A stretch of 64,000 nucleotides of DNA from Muricoccus pecuniae (GTDB lineage Bacteria > Pseudomonadota > Alphaproteobacteria > Acetobacterales > Acetobacteraceae), in contig NZ_JACIJD010000016.1 of NCBI RefSeq assembly GCF_014199205.1, forward strand, positions 30,890 to 94,889. Direction: 5' to 3'. The stretch's first letter is position 1. Each line of letters starts with the position of its first letter. The notes beneath the pieces are model-generated. The model had not been told where the DNA came from, did no database searches, and worked only from the letters and a program-made list of their open reading frames with translations. Positions 49,177 to 58,437 of the stretch are shown one piece after another. The position numbers and the translations under genes are program-made.

Positions 49177-50286
49177 ATGCGGCGGGCTGGACAGATCGCT
49201 TGCGGGGCGGCGCTGGCGCTCGGCGCCGCTGGCGGGGCGTATCTCTTCTTCCGCCCCTCCGGGAAGGAGACGCGGCCGGAGCGCCCGCCCACCCCCGTGG
49301 TGCTGACCGAGGCGCGGCGCGAGGAGGTGCTGCGCCGGATCGAGGCCGTGGGCACGGTCGCCGCCGTGGACAGCGTGACCGTCGCCACCGAGACGGGCGG
49401 GCGGATCGTCGGGATCGGCTTCGAGCAGGGGCAGCGCGTCGCGCAGGGCGACATCCTCGCCCGGCTGGATTCGCGGGAGGAGGAATCCGCCCTCGCCGCC
49501 GCGCGGGCGGAGGCCGCCGAGGTCGGGCAGGCCGTGGATCGCGGGGAGGAGCTTCTCCGCACGGGCAACACGCCCCGCGCCGCGGTGGAGGACGCCCGGC
49601 GGCGGGAGCAGGCGGCCCTCGCCCGGGTGCGCTCGGCCGAGGTGCGGCTGGCCTACACCCTCATCCGCGCGCCCTTCGATGGGCGGGTCGGGCTGCGGCG
49701 GGCGAGCGCGGGCGCCGTGGTGCAGCCCGGCACCCCGCTGACGACGCTCGACGCCGTGGACCCCATCGCGCTGCGCTTCGCCGTGCCCGAGGCGGAGATG
49801 GGCCGGCTGCGCCCCGGCGCCCCGGTGGAGGCAACCGGCCCCGCCTTTCCCGGCCGCCGCTTCGAGGGGCGCGTCCACGCCCTCGACGGCCGCGTGGACC
49901 CGGCCACCCGCACGCTGGAGGTGGAGGCGCGGCTGCCCAACCCCGAGGGCGAGCTGCGCCCGGGGATGCTGATGAACCTGCGCGTGACCGCCGAGCGGGT
50001 GGCCGAGGCCGTGACGGTCCCCCCGCGCGCGGTGCAGCTCCGGGGCGCGACCCATTTCGTCTACCGCGAGCGGGACGGGAAGGCGGAGCGGGCCGAGGTG
50101 CGGATCGGCGCCCGGGAGGCGGAGCGGATGGAGATCCTGGAGGGCCTCGCCCCCGGGGACCGCGTGGTGGTGGAGGGGGGCGACCAGCTCGGGGACGGGC
50201 AGCCCATCCGCCCGACCGACCCGCCGGGCGGAGGGCCGGAGGGACCAGCGACCGCCCAGGCCGCGCCGGCGCGGCGGGGCGGCTAG
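49177..50286 (+). CDS. RND efflux periplasmic adaptor (HlyD/MFP family)
   Basis: The 369-residue protein has one N-terminal membrane anchor (IACGAALALGAAGGAYLFF), two lipoyl-like halves (GRIVGIGFEQGQRVAQGDILARLD and YTLIRAPFDGRVGLRRASAGAVVQPG), a helical hairpin between them and the C-terminal barrel domains. It would bridge the RND pump to an outer-membrane channel; no channel gene is in the operon. ATG 49177 directly before the anchor was chosen; an in-frame ATG at 49132 adds 15 residues. It is separated from the pump gene by 3 nt. Confidence 0.9.
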   Translation: MRRAGQIACGAALALGAAGGAYLFFRPSGKETRPERPPTPVVLTEARREEVLRRIEAVGTVAAVDSVTVATETGGRIVGIGFEQGQRVAQGDILARLDSREEESALAAARAEAAEVGQAVDRGEELLRTGNTPRAAVEDARRREQAALARVRSAEVRLAYTLIRAPFDGRVGLRRASAGAVVQPGTPLTTLDAVDPIALRFAVPEAEMGRLRPGAPVEATGPAFPGRRFEGRVHALDGRVDPATRTLEVEARLPNPEGELRPGMLMNLRVTAERVAEAVTVPPRAVQLRGATHFVYRERDGKAERAEVRIGAREAERMEILEGLAPGDRVVVEGGDQLGDGQPIRPTDPPGGGPEGPATAQAAPARRGG

Positions 50287-50289
50287 GGC

Positions 50290-53200
50290 GTGCGCCTCCT
50301 CGACCTTCCCGTCGCGCGGCCGGTGCTCGCGGCCTGCGTCAACCTCCTGCTCATCGCGATCGGGGTCGGGGCGGCGCTCGTGCTGCCCGTGCGCGAGTAT
50401 CCGGACATCGACCCCCCCGTCGTCTCCGTCTCCGTCATCTATCGCGGCGCGCCCGCGGAGGTGGTGGAGCGGGAGGTGACGAAGGTGGTGGAGGACAACC
50501 TCTCCGGCATCGACGACATCCGCCTCATCCGCTCGCTCAGCCGGGACGAGACGGCGCAGGTCACGGTGGAGTTCCGGGCGGGGGCGGATCTCGACGCGGC
50601 GGCGGCCGACGTGCGGGACCGCGTCTCGGCCGTGCGGCGGGACCTGCCCGTGGGCATCGAGGAGCCGGTGATCGAGAAGGCCTCGGCCGACGACTTCCCC
50701 ATGATGTACATCTCCGTCCGCGCTGAGCGGCTCGACCCGGCGGAGCTGACCGACATCGCCGACCGCGTGATGGTGGACGCGCTGGGCACCGTGCCCGGCG
50801 TCGCCCGCGTGCAGATCGGCGGCGAGAAGCGCTACGCCATGCGGATCTGGCTCGACCGCCAGGCCATGGCCGCGCGCGGCATCACCGCCGGCGACGTGGC
50901 CGCCCGGCTGCGGGCCGAGAACCTGGAGGTGCCGGCCGGGCGGCTGGAGACGGGGCGGCAGGAGATCACGCTCCGCGCCGTGACGCGCTTCACCGAGCCG
51001 CGCCAGTTCGCCGCCCTCGTGCTGCGGGAAGGGGCGGCCGCGACCGACAGCGCGGGCGGCACCGCCGCCGTGCCGGCCTTCCCCGCCTCCTCCCCGCCCG
51101 CCACGAGCGGCCGCGTGCTGCTGGGGGACGTGGCGCGGGTGGAGATCGGGGTGGAGGAGTACCGCACCGGCTTCCGGCTGGACGGCAGGGACGCCATCTC
51201 GCTGGGCATCATCCGGCAGTCCAACGCGAACACGCTGGAGGTGGCCCGCGGTGTGCGGGAGGCGCTGGAGCGGCTGCGCCCCCTGCTGCCCCAGGGGATC
51301 GAGGCCGATATCGGCTACGACGAATCCGTCTTCATCTCCGAGACACTGTGGAACGTGGCGGTGACGCTCGCCCAGACGATCGGGGTGATCGTGCTGGTGA
51401 TCTACGTCTTCCTCGGCTCCTTCCGCGCGACGCTCATCCCGGCCGCCACCATCCCCGCCTCCGTCATCCCCGCCGCCGCCGTGGCCGCAGGCTTCGGCTA
51501 CTCGATCAACGTGCTCACGGTGCTGGCCGTGGTGCTGGCCATCGGCCTCTGCGTGGACGACGCGGTGGTGATCCTGGAGAACGTGCGCCGGCGTCAGCAG
51601 GAGGAAAAGGAGCCCGCGGTGCTGGCCGCGGCCCGCGCCACGCGCCAGCTCGGCGCCGCCGTCTTCTCCACCGCCGCCGTGCTGCTGGCCGTCATCGTGC
51701 CGCTCGCCTTCCTCGGGGGGAATGTCGGGCGGCTGTTCCGGGAATTCGCCGTGGTGCTGGCGGCGATCGTCGCGGCCTCCACCCTCTCGGCCATCACCCT
51801 CGGGCCGATGCTCTCCGCCCGGCTGTTCCGCGTCTTCGACGAGGGGGAGGAGAGGCCCGGCCTCGTTGCCCGCTGGGGCTCGCGCGGCCTGGAGTGGATC
51901 GCGGCGCGCTACCGCCGGGGGCTGGATGCCTCGCTCGACCATCCCTTCGTCGCGGCGCTCGCGGGCGCGGCGCTGGCGGGGCTGGGGGTGGCGGCCTTCC
52001 TCGCCCTGCCCTCTGAGCTGGCGCCGAACGAGGACCGGGGCGCCGTCTCGGTCGTGGTCGAGGCGCCGGAGGGGGCCTCCTTCGAGCAGACGGCGGAGAA
52101 GGTGGCCGAGATCGAGCGGCTGCTCGGAGACTATATCGGCGAGGACCGGCCGGTGGAGCAGGTGCTCGCCATCCTCGTCCCCGGCCGCGGCGGCACCCAG
52201 GGGCCGGCCAACACCGCCCGCCTGATCCTCCGCCTCAAGCCCTGGGATGAGCGCGAGACCGGGCAGGTGGAGCTGCAGCAGGAGTTGCAGGGCCGCCTGG
52301 CCGGCATCCCCGGGGTGCGCGCCTTCGCCGTGAACCCGCCCAAGCTCGGGCAGCGCACGCGCGGGCGGCAGCTCCAGTTCGTCGTCTCCGGCACGCAGCG
52401 GGACGAGGTGGTCGCCTGGTCCCGCACCGTGCTGGACCGCGCGCGCGGGATGGAGGGGCTGCTGGCGCTCGACACGAACTACAAGGACAGCAAGCCCCAG
52501 ATGGAGCTGCGGCTGGACCGGGACCGCGCCTCGGCGCTGGGCGTCACGGCGCAGGACGTGGGGGACGCGCTGGGCATCCTCTTCGGCTCGCTGGAGGTGA
52601 CGCGCTACTCCGACCGGGGGGAGGAGTACGAGGTGGTGCTCCAGGCCCGGCCGGAGGACCGGCGGGCGCCGGACGACCTCTCCAACGTCTTCGTCCGCGC
52701 GCGGGCGGCGGGGAACCGGCTCGTCCCCCTCTCCTCCGTCATCGCGGCGGCGGAGGTCGGCGCCCCGCGCGAGCTGCAGCGGGTGGACCGGCTGCCCGCC
52801 GTGACGGTGGAGGCGAACCTCACCCCCGCCCTGGCGCTGGGGGACGCGCTGGAGAGGCTGGACGGGATCGCGGCGGCGGAGCTGCCGGGCACGGCGCGCA
52901 TCCGCTACCTCGGGGAGAGCCTCGATCTCCGGGAGACCGGCCTCACTGTCTTCCTCATCCTCGGCATGGTAATGGTGCTCGCCTATCTCGTGCTGGCCGG
53001 GCAGTTCGAGAGCTTCCTGCACCCCCTCGTCGTGCTGGCCACGGCGCCGCTGGCGGTGGCGGGCGGGCTGGTGAGCCTCTGGGCCTTCGGGCTGACCTTC
53101 AACATCTACAGCCAGATCGGGATGGTGCTGCTGGTCGGGCTGGCCGCGAAGAACGGCATCCTGATCGTCGAGTTCGCCAACCAGCTCCGCGACGAGGGGA

Positions 53201-53523
53201 AGGAGGCGCGGGAGGCGGTGACGGAGGCCTCGGCCGCCCGGCTGCGGCCGATCCTGATGACCTCGGTGGCGACGGTGATCGGCGCGCTCCCCCTCGCCTT
53301 CGCCTCGGGGGCGGGGGCGGAGTCCCAGACGATCCTCGGCCTGGTCACCACGGGGGGGCTGACGCTCGGCACCTTGCTGACCCTCTTCGTCGTGCCCGCC
53401 CTCTACCTCCTGGTGGCCAGGGTCGCGCCCTCCCCCGGGGCGGTGGCCGAGGAGCTGCGGCGGCTGGAGGAGGCGCCGGAACGGGCCGGGAACAAGGCGG
53501 AGGTTCCTGCGGGGGCGGAATAG
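50290..53523 (+). CDS. RND-family efflux pump permease (AcrB/HAE1-like)
   Basis: The 1077-residue protein has the RND organisation: a helix, a large periplasmic loop (PDIDPPVVSVSVIYRGAPAEVVEREV...), six helices with the proton-relay aspartates in GLCVDDAVVILENV, a second large loop and five more helices including GLAAKNGILIVEFAN. It exports hydrophobic compounds or drugs using the proton gradient together with the adaptor upstream. The start is GTG, 3 nt after the adaptor stop. Substrate range cannot be read from sequence. Confidence 0.94.
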   Translation: MRLLDLPVARPVLAACVNLLLIAIGVGAALVLPVREYPDIDPPVVSVSVIYRGAPAEVVEREVTKVVEDNLSGIDDIRLIRSLSRDETAQVTVEFRAGADLDAAAADVRDRVSAVRRDLPVGIEEPVIEKASADDFPMMYISVRAERLDPAELTDIADRVMVDALGTVPGVARVQIGGEKRYAMRIWLDRQAMAARGITAGDVAARLRAENLEVPAGRLETGRQEITLRAVTRFTEPRQFAALVLREGAAATDSAGGTAAVPAFPASSPPATSGRVLLGDVARVEIGVEEYRTGFRLDGRDAISLGIIRQSNANTLEVARGVREALERLRPLLPQGIEADIGYDESVFISETLWNVAVTLAQTIGVIVLVIYVFLGSFRATLIPAATIPASVIPAAAVAAGFGYSINVLTVLAVVLAIGLCVDDAVVILENVRRRQQEEKEPAVLAAARATRQLGAAVFSTAAVLLAVIVPLAFLGGNVGRLFREFAVVLAAIVAASTLSAITLGPMLSARLFRVFDEGEERPGLVARWGSRGLEWIAARYRRGLDASLDHPFVAALAGAALAGLGVAAFLALPSELAPNEDRGAVSVVVEAPEGASFEQTAEKVAEIERLLGDYIGEDRPVEQVLAILVPGRGGTQGPANTARLILRLKPWDERETGQVELQQELQGRLAGIPGVRAFAVNPPKLGQRTRGRQLQFVVSGTQRDEVVAWSRTVLDRARGMEGLLALDTNYKDSKPQMELRLDRDRASALGVTAQDVGDALGILFGSLEVTRYSDRGEEYEVVLQARPEDRRAPDDLSNVFVRARAAGNRLVPLSSVIAAAEVGAPRELQRVDRLPAVTVEANLTPALALGDALERLDGIAAAELPGTARIRYLGESLDLRETGLTVFLILGMVMVLAYLVLAGQFESFLHPLVVLATAPLAVAGGLVSLWAFGLTFNIYSQIGMVLLVGLAAKNGILIVEFANQLRDEGKEAREAVTEASAARLRPILMTSVATVIGALPLAFASGAGAESQTILGLVTTGGLTLGTLLTLFVVPALYLLVARVAPSPGAVAEELRRLEEAPERAGNKAEVPAGAE

Positions 53524-53685
53524 AACGGGACGCGGGCCGCCGGGCCGGTCACAACAGGATTCCCCGCCGCCCCGCGTGAAGCCCCGCCGCGCTTGCCGCG
53601 TTCCCCGGAGAAGACAGGGATCTTCTCGCAAACATGAACTTCTTCCCCGACCCTTTCGCCAGCCCTGTGCGAGGCCGATGATTCC

Positions 53686-55572
53686 ATGAGCGAGGCGGGA
53701 GGCACCGCGGTGGGGGCCGCGGACGGGGACGGCGGCATCCAGGAGGGTTTCGTCAGGCGGTTCTGGCGCCTGGCACGCGGCTACTACACCGGCGACCAGA
53801 AGCGGACGGCCTGGCTGCTGACGGCGGGGGTGATCGGGCTCACCCTGGTTCAGATCGGCATCCAGGTGCGGTTCAACCTGTGGAACCGGGACTTCTTCAA
53901 CGCGCTGGAAGCCCGGGACCGCGGCGCCTTCTTCGGCCAGATGGGCACCTTCCTGCTGCTGACGACGGGCAGCATGGTGGTGGCGGTCTTCCAGCTCTAT
54001 GTGCGCCAGCTCCTCCAGCTCCGCTGGCGGGAATGGCTCGTCTTCCGGCTGCAGAACCGCTGGCTCTCGCACAGCCGGCACTACCAGATGAACTTCCTGC
54101 CCGGCAGCGCCGACAACCCGGACCAGCGCATCAGCGAGAACACGCGCTGGGCGACGGCGATGGCGATCGACATGGCGGTGGGGCTGTTCCAGTCCGCCGT
54201 GATGCTCATCTCCTTCGTCGGCATCCTCTGGACGCTGTCGGGCTCGCTCCTGGTGTCCTTCGGCAGCAACGAGTTCGAGATCCCGGGCTACATGGTCTTC
54301 GCGGCGCTCATCTACGCCGTGATCGGGTCGGTGCTGACCTATTTCATCGGCCGGCCGATGGTGGAGATCAACATCCGCCGCAACGAGGCGGAATCCGACC
54401 ACCGCTTCGCCCTCATCCGCATCCGCGAGAACAGCGAGGGCGTGGCCCTCATCCGCGGCGAGGCGGACGAGGATCGCGGGCTGCGCCGCTCCTTCGGCCA
54501 CGTCGTCAACGTGATGAAGGACCTCATGCGGACGGAGCGGCGGCTGATGTGGCTGACCTCCGCCTACGGCATGATCGCGGGGGTCTTCCCCATCCTCGTC
54601 GCTAGCCCACGCTACTTCGCGGGCGCCATCACCCTCGGCGTGCTGATGCAGATCGGCTCGGCCTTCGGGGAGGTGACGCGATCGCTCAACTGGTTCGTCG
54701 ACAACTTCCCCCGCCTCGCCGACTGGCGTTCCCACCTGGAGCGCGTGGTCGCCCTGGAGGACAGCCTCGACACCGCCGACATGCTGGAGGAGGCGGAGTC
54801 CCGCATCAACGTCACCGAAGGGCCGCTGCCCGACGGGCGGGAGGTGCTGGCCTTCCACGACCTCCAGATCGGGCAGGCCGACGGCAACGTGCTGGTGGGC
54901 GAGGCGAATGCCGAGATCGAGGCCGGCGAGAAGGTGCTGATCGTCGGCGAGAGCGGCACGGGCAAGTCGACGCTCTTCCGCGCCATCTCCGGCGTCTGGC
55001 CCTGGGGCTCGGGCGAGATCCGCGTGCCGCCGCGGGACCACATGATGTTCATGCCCCAGCGCCCCTACCTGCCGCTGGGCACGCTGCGCGCGGCCATCGC
55101 CTATCCCGCCAATCCCCGGAAGTTCCCCGACGCCGCCGTGGTGGGGGCGCTGGAGCGCTGCGGCCTCGCCCATCTCACCGGGCGGCTGGACGAGGAGGAG
55201 CGCTGGGACCGCATGCTCTCCCTCGGCGAGCAGCAGCGCCTCGCCTTCGCGCGCCTGCTGCTGCACCGCCCGCGCTGGGTCTTCATGGACGAGGCGACGG
55301 CGGCGCTGGACGAGGCGAACCAGGACGCGATGATGCGCCTCTTCACCGAGGAACTCGCGGGCAGCGCCCTCATCTCCATCGGCCACCGCCCCGGGCTGGA
55401 CCTCTTCCACGACCGCACGCTGCGGCTCGTGCGCTCGCCCGACGGGGCGAAGCTCACCGCGCCGCAGACGCCGCGCGTCGTCGGCCCGCGCCGGCGACGC
55501 ATCGCGGCCGCGGCGGGCACCGCCCGGCGGGGTGTGGCGCGGATCCTGCGCGGGCCTTCCGGCCGGGGCTGA
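53686..55572 (+). CDS. ABC transporter with fused SbmA/BacA-type membrane domain (YddA/Rv1819c-like)
   Basis: The 628-residue protein joins a six-helix membrane domain (about residues 20-370, with FNLWNRDFFNALEARD and DNPDQRISENTRWAT typical of the SbmA/BacA superfamily) to an ATPase domain. Walker A GESGTGKST begins at residue 422, the signature is LSLGEQQRLAFA and Walker B is WVFMDEATAALDEAN. Relatives import vitamin B12 or peptides or act on very long-chain lipids, so direction and cargo are open. A 162-nt gap separates it from the RND genes; it is probably independent. Confidence 0.92.
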   Translation: MSEAGGTAVGAADGDGGIQEGFVRRFWRLARGYYTGDQKRTAWLLTAGVIGLTLVQIGIQVRFNLWNRDFFNALEARDRGAFFGQMGTFLLLTTGSMVVAVFQLYVRQLLQLRWREWLVFRLQNRWLSHSRHYQMNFLPGSADNPDQRISENTRWATAMAIDMAVGLFQSAVMLISFVGILWTLSGSLLVSFGSNEFEIPGYMVFAALIYAVIGSVLTYFIGRPMVEINIRRNEAESDHRFALIRIRENSEGVALIRGEADEDRGLRRSFGHVVNVMKDLMRTERRLMWLTSAYGMIAGVFPILVASPRYFAGAITLGVLMQIGSAFGEVTRSLNWFVDNFPRLADWRSHLERVVALEDSLDTADMLEEAESRINVTEGPLPDGREVLAFHDLQIGQADGNVLVGEANAEIEAGEKVLIVGESGTGKSTLFRAISGVWPWGSGEIRVPPRDHMMFMPQRPYLPLGTLRAAIAYPANPRKFPDAAVVGALERCGLAHLTGRLDEEERWDRMLSLGEQQRLAFARLLLHRPRWVFMDEATAALDEANQDAMMRLFTEELAGSALISIGHRPGLDLFHDRTLRLVRSPDGAKLTAPQTPRVVGPRRRRIAAAAGTARRGVARILRGPSGRG

Positions 55573-55579
55573 GGCGGGC

Positions 55580-56212
55580 TCAGGCGCCGAGCCGGGCCCG
55601 CAGCGCGCGCACGGCGCTGTCGGGCGTGGTGAGCACCGGCCGTCCCGTGGCCGCCGCGACGAGGGGCGCGGCGCGGGCGAGGCTGAACTGGGCGAGGGCG
55701 ATCGCGTCGCAATCCGTCAGCTCCCGCGCGGCCTCGGCCGCCAGCCGGTCATGCGCGGCGGCGTCCCCGGCATCGAGGGCCGCGAGCGCCCCCTCGGCCA
55801 GCACCGGGACGATGGTGGTGCCCAGGGGGAACTCGGCCGGCATGCTCTCCAGGGTCGGCGCGAAGCTGGCGAGGAGGCCGATGCGCCGCCCGGCCCGGGC
55901 CGCCTCCGCGATCATCGCCTCGTTCGGCTTCAGCACGGGCAGGGGCGCCAGCGCCCCGGCGCAGGCCTCGATGCAGGGGCCGAAGGCGGAGCAGGTGAAG
56001 AGGATGGCATCCGCGCCCGTGCCCAGGGCGTAGCGGGAGAGGGCGAGGAAGCGCTCCGTCATCGCCGGGGTGATCGCGCCGTCGCGGGCGAGATCGGCCG
56101 AGAGGCTGTCGTCCAGCAGGTTCATCAGCGCCGCCTCCGGCCAGAGCCGGGCGAAGGCGGCCTCGATGGGCGGGGGCGAGTGGCGCAGGGCGTGGATGAG
56201 GGCGATCCGCAT
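55580..56212 (-). CDS. Asp/Glu racemase family protein with a single catalytic cysteine
   Basis: The 210-residue protein has the racemase fold with Cys74 in DAILFTCSAFGPC. The second catalytic cysteine, normally in a xLGCxG strand near the C terminus, falls at DAIALAQFSLARA, where no cysteine is present. Enzymes with one cysteine in this fold include arylmalonate decarboxylase-like and maleate isomerase-like proteins, so a racemase activity is doubtful. ATG 56212 begins MRIALIHALRHSP; the frame is open 17 codons upstream. It runs in the same direction as the LacI gene, 47 nt downstream of it, so it may share its transcript and serve the same pathway as the TRAP operon. Confidence 0.8.
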   Translation of the reverse strand: MRIALIHALRHSPPPIEAAFARLWPEAALMNLLDDSLSADLARDGAITPAMTERFLALSRYALGTGADAILFTCSAFGPCIEACAGALAPLPVLKPNEAMIAEAARAGRRIGLLASFAPTLESMPAEFPLGTTIVPVLAEGALAALDAGDAAAHDRLAAEAARELTDCDAIALAQFSLARAAPLVAAATGRPVLTTPDSAVRALRARLGA

Positions 56213-56259
56213 GGGGCGAGTGTGGCGGGAGAAGGAGGCGGCGGCCAGCGGAGCCCTCC

Positions 56260-57303
56260 TCAAGGCAGGTTCTCGCGCAGGATGATCTCGCCGGCCTGCC
56301 GCCCCACGTCCTGCACGGGGTCGCGCCCGGCGCGGAGGTTGTCGAAGATGGCGGCGCAGTCCATCAGCGTGGCGCGGGGGTTCTGGGTGATGACGGCGTC
56401 CATCGTGCCGTCCACCAGCAGGGCCCGCGTGTCGGGCGTGAGGCCGTGGCCGATGAACACCGTCTCCGCCTCCCGCCGCGCCTCGCGCAGCGCGCGCGCG
56501 ATGCCCGAGGCACCGCCGCCGATATTGTAGATGCCGGCGAGGTCGGGGTGGCGGCCGAGCAGGGTCCTCGCCTGCCGGTGGTTCTTCGCTTCGTCGTCAT
56601 GGCCCTCGCGCAGGCCGACCACCTCGATCATCGGGAACATCTCGGCGAAGAGGTGGAGGAAGCCCATCTCCCGCTCCTCATGCGCGCGGTAGCTGAGGCT
56701 GCCCGCGATCATCGCCACCTTCGCCGGGCGGCGCCCGATGAAGCGGGCCATGAGATAGCCGGCGGTGCGCCCGATCGAGCGGTTGTCGAGCCCGACATAG
56801 GCGGCGCGGCGCGTGTTCGCGATGTCGGAGATGAGCGTCACCGCCGGCGTCCCCGCCTCCGCGAGGGCGTTCACCGCCTCCCGCACCGCCGGGTGCTCCA
56901 GCGCCATGAAGGCGACGCCATCGGCCTCGCGCCCGGCCTCGCGCAGCGCCCGCGCCAGCAGCTCGGGATTGAAGCTGCGGATGAACTCCACCCGCGCCGT
57001 CATCCCGAAGGCCTCGAAGCGCGCGCGGCTCTCGGCCACCATGCCCCCGAGGAGCGAGAGGAAGCGGTTCGATCCCTCGGGCAGGATGAAGGCCAGCCGC
57101 ATGGGGCGGCGGCCGCGCGCCTCGTAGGGATCGGTGTCGATGATGTAGCCGAGCGCGGCGGCGGCGCGGACCACGCGCTGCACGGTGGCCGGGCGCACGC
57201 CGGCCCGGCCGTTCAGCACGCGGTCCACCGTCGCGGTCGAGACCCCGGCCTCCCGCGCGACGTCGGGGAGGCGGGCGCGGGCGGGGCGGTCTTCGGAATC
57301 CAT
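56260..57303 (-). CDS. LacI-family transcriptional regulator
   Basis: The 347-residue protein has a LacI HTH (residues 13-32, DVAREAGVSTATVDRVLNGR), a hinge helix and a periplasmic-binding-protein-like effector domain with YVGLDNRSIGRTAGYLMARFIG and MIAGSLSYRAHEEREMGF. It is divergent from the TRAP transporter operon, and the gap contains an 18-bp palindrome over the transporter promoter. It is expected to repress the TRAP-VOC-RLP-kinase operon until the transported sugar acid or a breakdown product binds. The ATG at 57303 was chosen; an overlapping TTG is one codon earlier. Confidence 0.92.
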   Translation of the reverse strand: MDSEDRPARARLPDVAREAGVSTATVDRVLNGRAGVRPATVQRVVRAAAALGYIIDTDPYEARGRRPMRLAFILPEGSNRFLSLLGGMVAESRARFEAFGMTARVEFIRSFNPELLARALREAGREADGVAFMALEHPAVREAVNALAEAGTPAVTLISDIANTRRAAYVGLDNRSIGRTAGYLMARFIGRRPAKVAMIAGSLSYRAHEEREMGFLHLFAEMFPMIEVVGLREGHDDEAKNHRQARTLLGRHPDLAGIYNIGGGASGIARALREARREAETVFIGHGLTPDTRALLVDGTMDAVITQNPRATLMDCAAIFDNLRAGRDPVQDVGRQAGEIILRENLP

Positions 57304-57323
57304 CAAAATCCATCAGGAAACGT

Positions 57324-57355
57324 GTTTGACGCCCATCAAACCACGCCTCTACGCT
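57324..57355 (+). promoter_or_regulatory. LacI operator overlapping the TRAP-operon promoter
   Basis: GTTTGA (57324-57329) and TCAAAC (57336-57341) form a perfect 6-bp palindrome with a 6-nt centre, the size of LacI-family operators. TTGACG (57326-57331) and TACGCT (57350-57355), 18 bp apart, look like -35 and -10 boxes, so the bound repressor would cover the -35 region. Further CCATCA copies occur at 57300-57317. Confidence 0.55.
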
Positions 57356-57409
57356 GCGTCCACCTCAGAAATGCATCATTTCAAATCAAGCATCGAGGGA
57401 GGATAGCCG

Positions 57410-58423
57410 ATGTCCATCACCCGCCGCACCGCGCTGCGCGCCGCCGCCGCCCTGCCCGCCGCCGGCCTGATCGCCTCCCCGCGCATCGCCCGCGCCGCGG
57501 AGTTCGACTGGAAGTACGGGCACAACCTCCCCGTCACCCATCCCCTGCACATCCGGGCGCAGGAGGCGGTCGAGCGCATCGCGCGGGAGACGAACGGGCG
57601 GGTGGACATCAAGATCTTCCCGAACAACCAGCTCGGCGGCGACACGGACATGCTCTCCCAGGTGCGGAGCGGGGGCATCACCTTCTTCACCCCCTCCGCC
57701 CTGGTGATCGCGACACTGGTGCCGGTGGCCGCCATCAACGCGGTCGGCTTCGTCTTCTCCGACTACGGGCAGGTCTGGAAGGCGATGGACGGCGGGGTGG
57801 GCGCGGCGGTGCGCCAGGCCATCTCCCGCGTGAACCTCTTCGCCTTCGAAAAGATGTGGGACAACGGCTTCCGCCAGATGACGACGAGCGGCCGCGCCAT
57901 CACGGACGCCACCGGGATGGACGGGCTGAAGATCCGCGTGCCCGTCAGCCCGCTCTCCATCTCCATGTTCCGCGGCCTCGGCGCCGCGCCGGCGAGCCTG
58001 CAGTTCAGCGAGGTCTATTCCGCGCTCCAGACGCGGATCGTGGACGCGCAGGAGAACCCGCTGCCCATCATCCAAGTGGCCAAGCTCTACGAGGTGCAGA
58101 AGAGCTGCGCGCTGAGCAACCACATCTGGGACGGCTACTGGTTCATCGCCAACGGCCGTTCCTGGCGCGGCCTGCCGGCGGATCTCCAGCGCGTGGTCTC
58201 CAACGCGATCAACGAGGCCGGGCTGAAGCAGCGCGACGACATCGCCGGGCTGAACGCCACGGTGCAAACGGATCTCGAATCGAAGGGCCTGTCCTTCAAC
58301 CGCACCAACCCCGAGAGCTTCCGCGCCCGGCTGCGTGATTCCGGCTTCTACGGCGAGTGGAAGACGCGCTTCGGCGAGGAGGCCTGGGGCCTGCTCGAGG
58401 GCGCCGTCGGCCGGCTGGCTTGA
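57410..58423 (+). CDS. dctP: TRAP transporter substrate-binding protein DctP
   Basis: The 337-residue protein has a twin-arginine-like signal peptide (ITRRTALRAAAALPAAGLIA to IARAAE) and the DctP fold: GHNLPVTHPLHIRAQEAVERIARETNGRVDIKIFPNNQLGGDTDMLSQV, the carboxylate-gripping arginine near GLKIRVP and EVYSALQTRIVDAQENP. It captures a carboxylate in the periplasm and delivers it to the DctQM permease downstream, 14 nt away. In this context the ligand is probably an unusual sugar acid processed by the RLP and kinase. Confidence 0.93.
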   Translation: MSITRRTALRAAAALPAAGLIASPRIARAAEFDWKYGHNLPVTHPLHIRAQEAVERIARETNGRVDIKIFPNNQLGGDTDMLSQVRSGGITFFTPSALVIATLVPVAAINAVGFVFSDYGQVWKAMDGGVGAAVRQAISRVNLFAFEKMWDNGFRQMTTSGRAITDATGMDGLKIRVPVSPLSISMFRGLGAAPASLQFSEVYSALQTRIVDAQENPLPIIQVAKLYEVQKSCALSNHIWDGYWFIANGRSWRGLPADLQRVVSNAINEAGLKQRDDIAGLNATVQTDLESKGLSFNRTNPESFRARLRDSGFYGEWKTRFGEEAWGLLEGAVGRLA

Positions 58424-58437
58424 GGGAGGAGTCGGGG

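Noticed and set aside
49099..55410. A 2103-codon open frame on the minus strand
   Set aside because: It lies antisense to the adaptor, RND and ABC genes, has only Arg/Gly/His/Ala-rich sequence with no domain, and results from the scarcity of stop codons in high-GC DNA.
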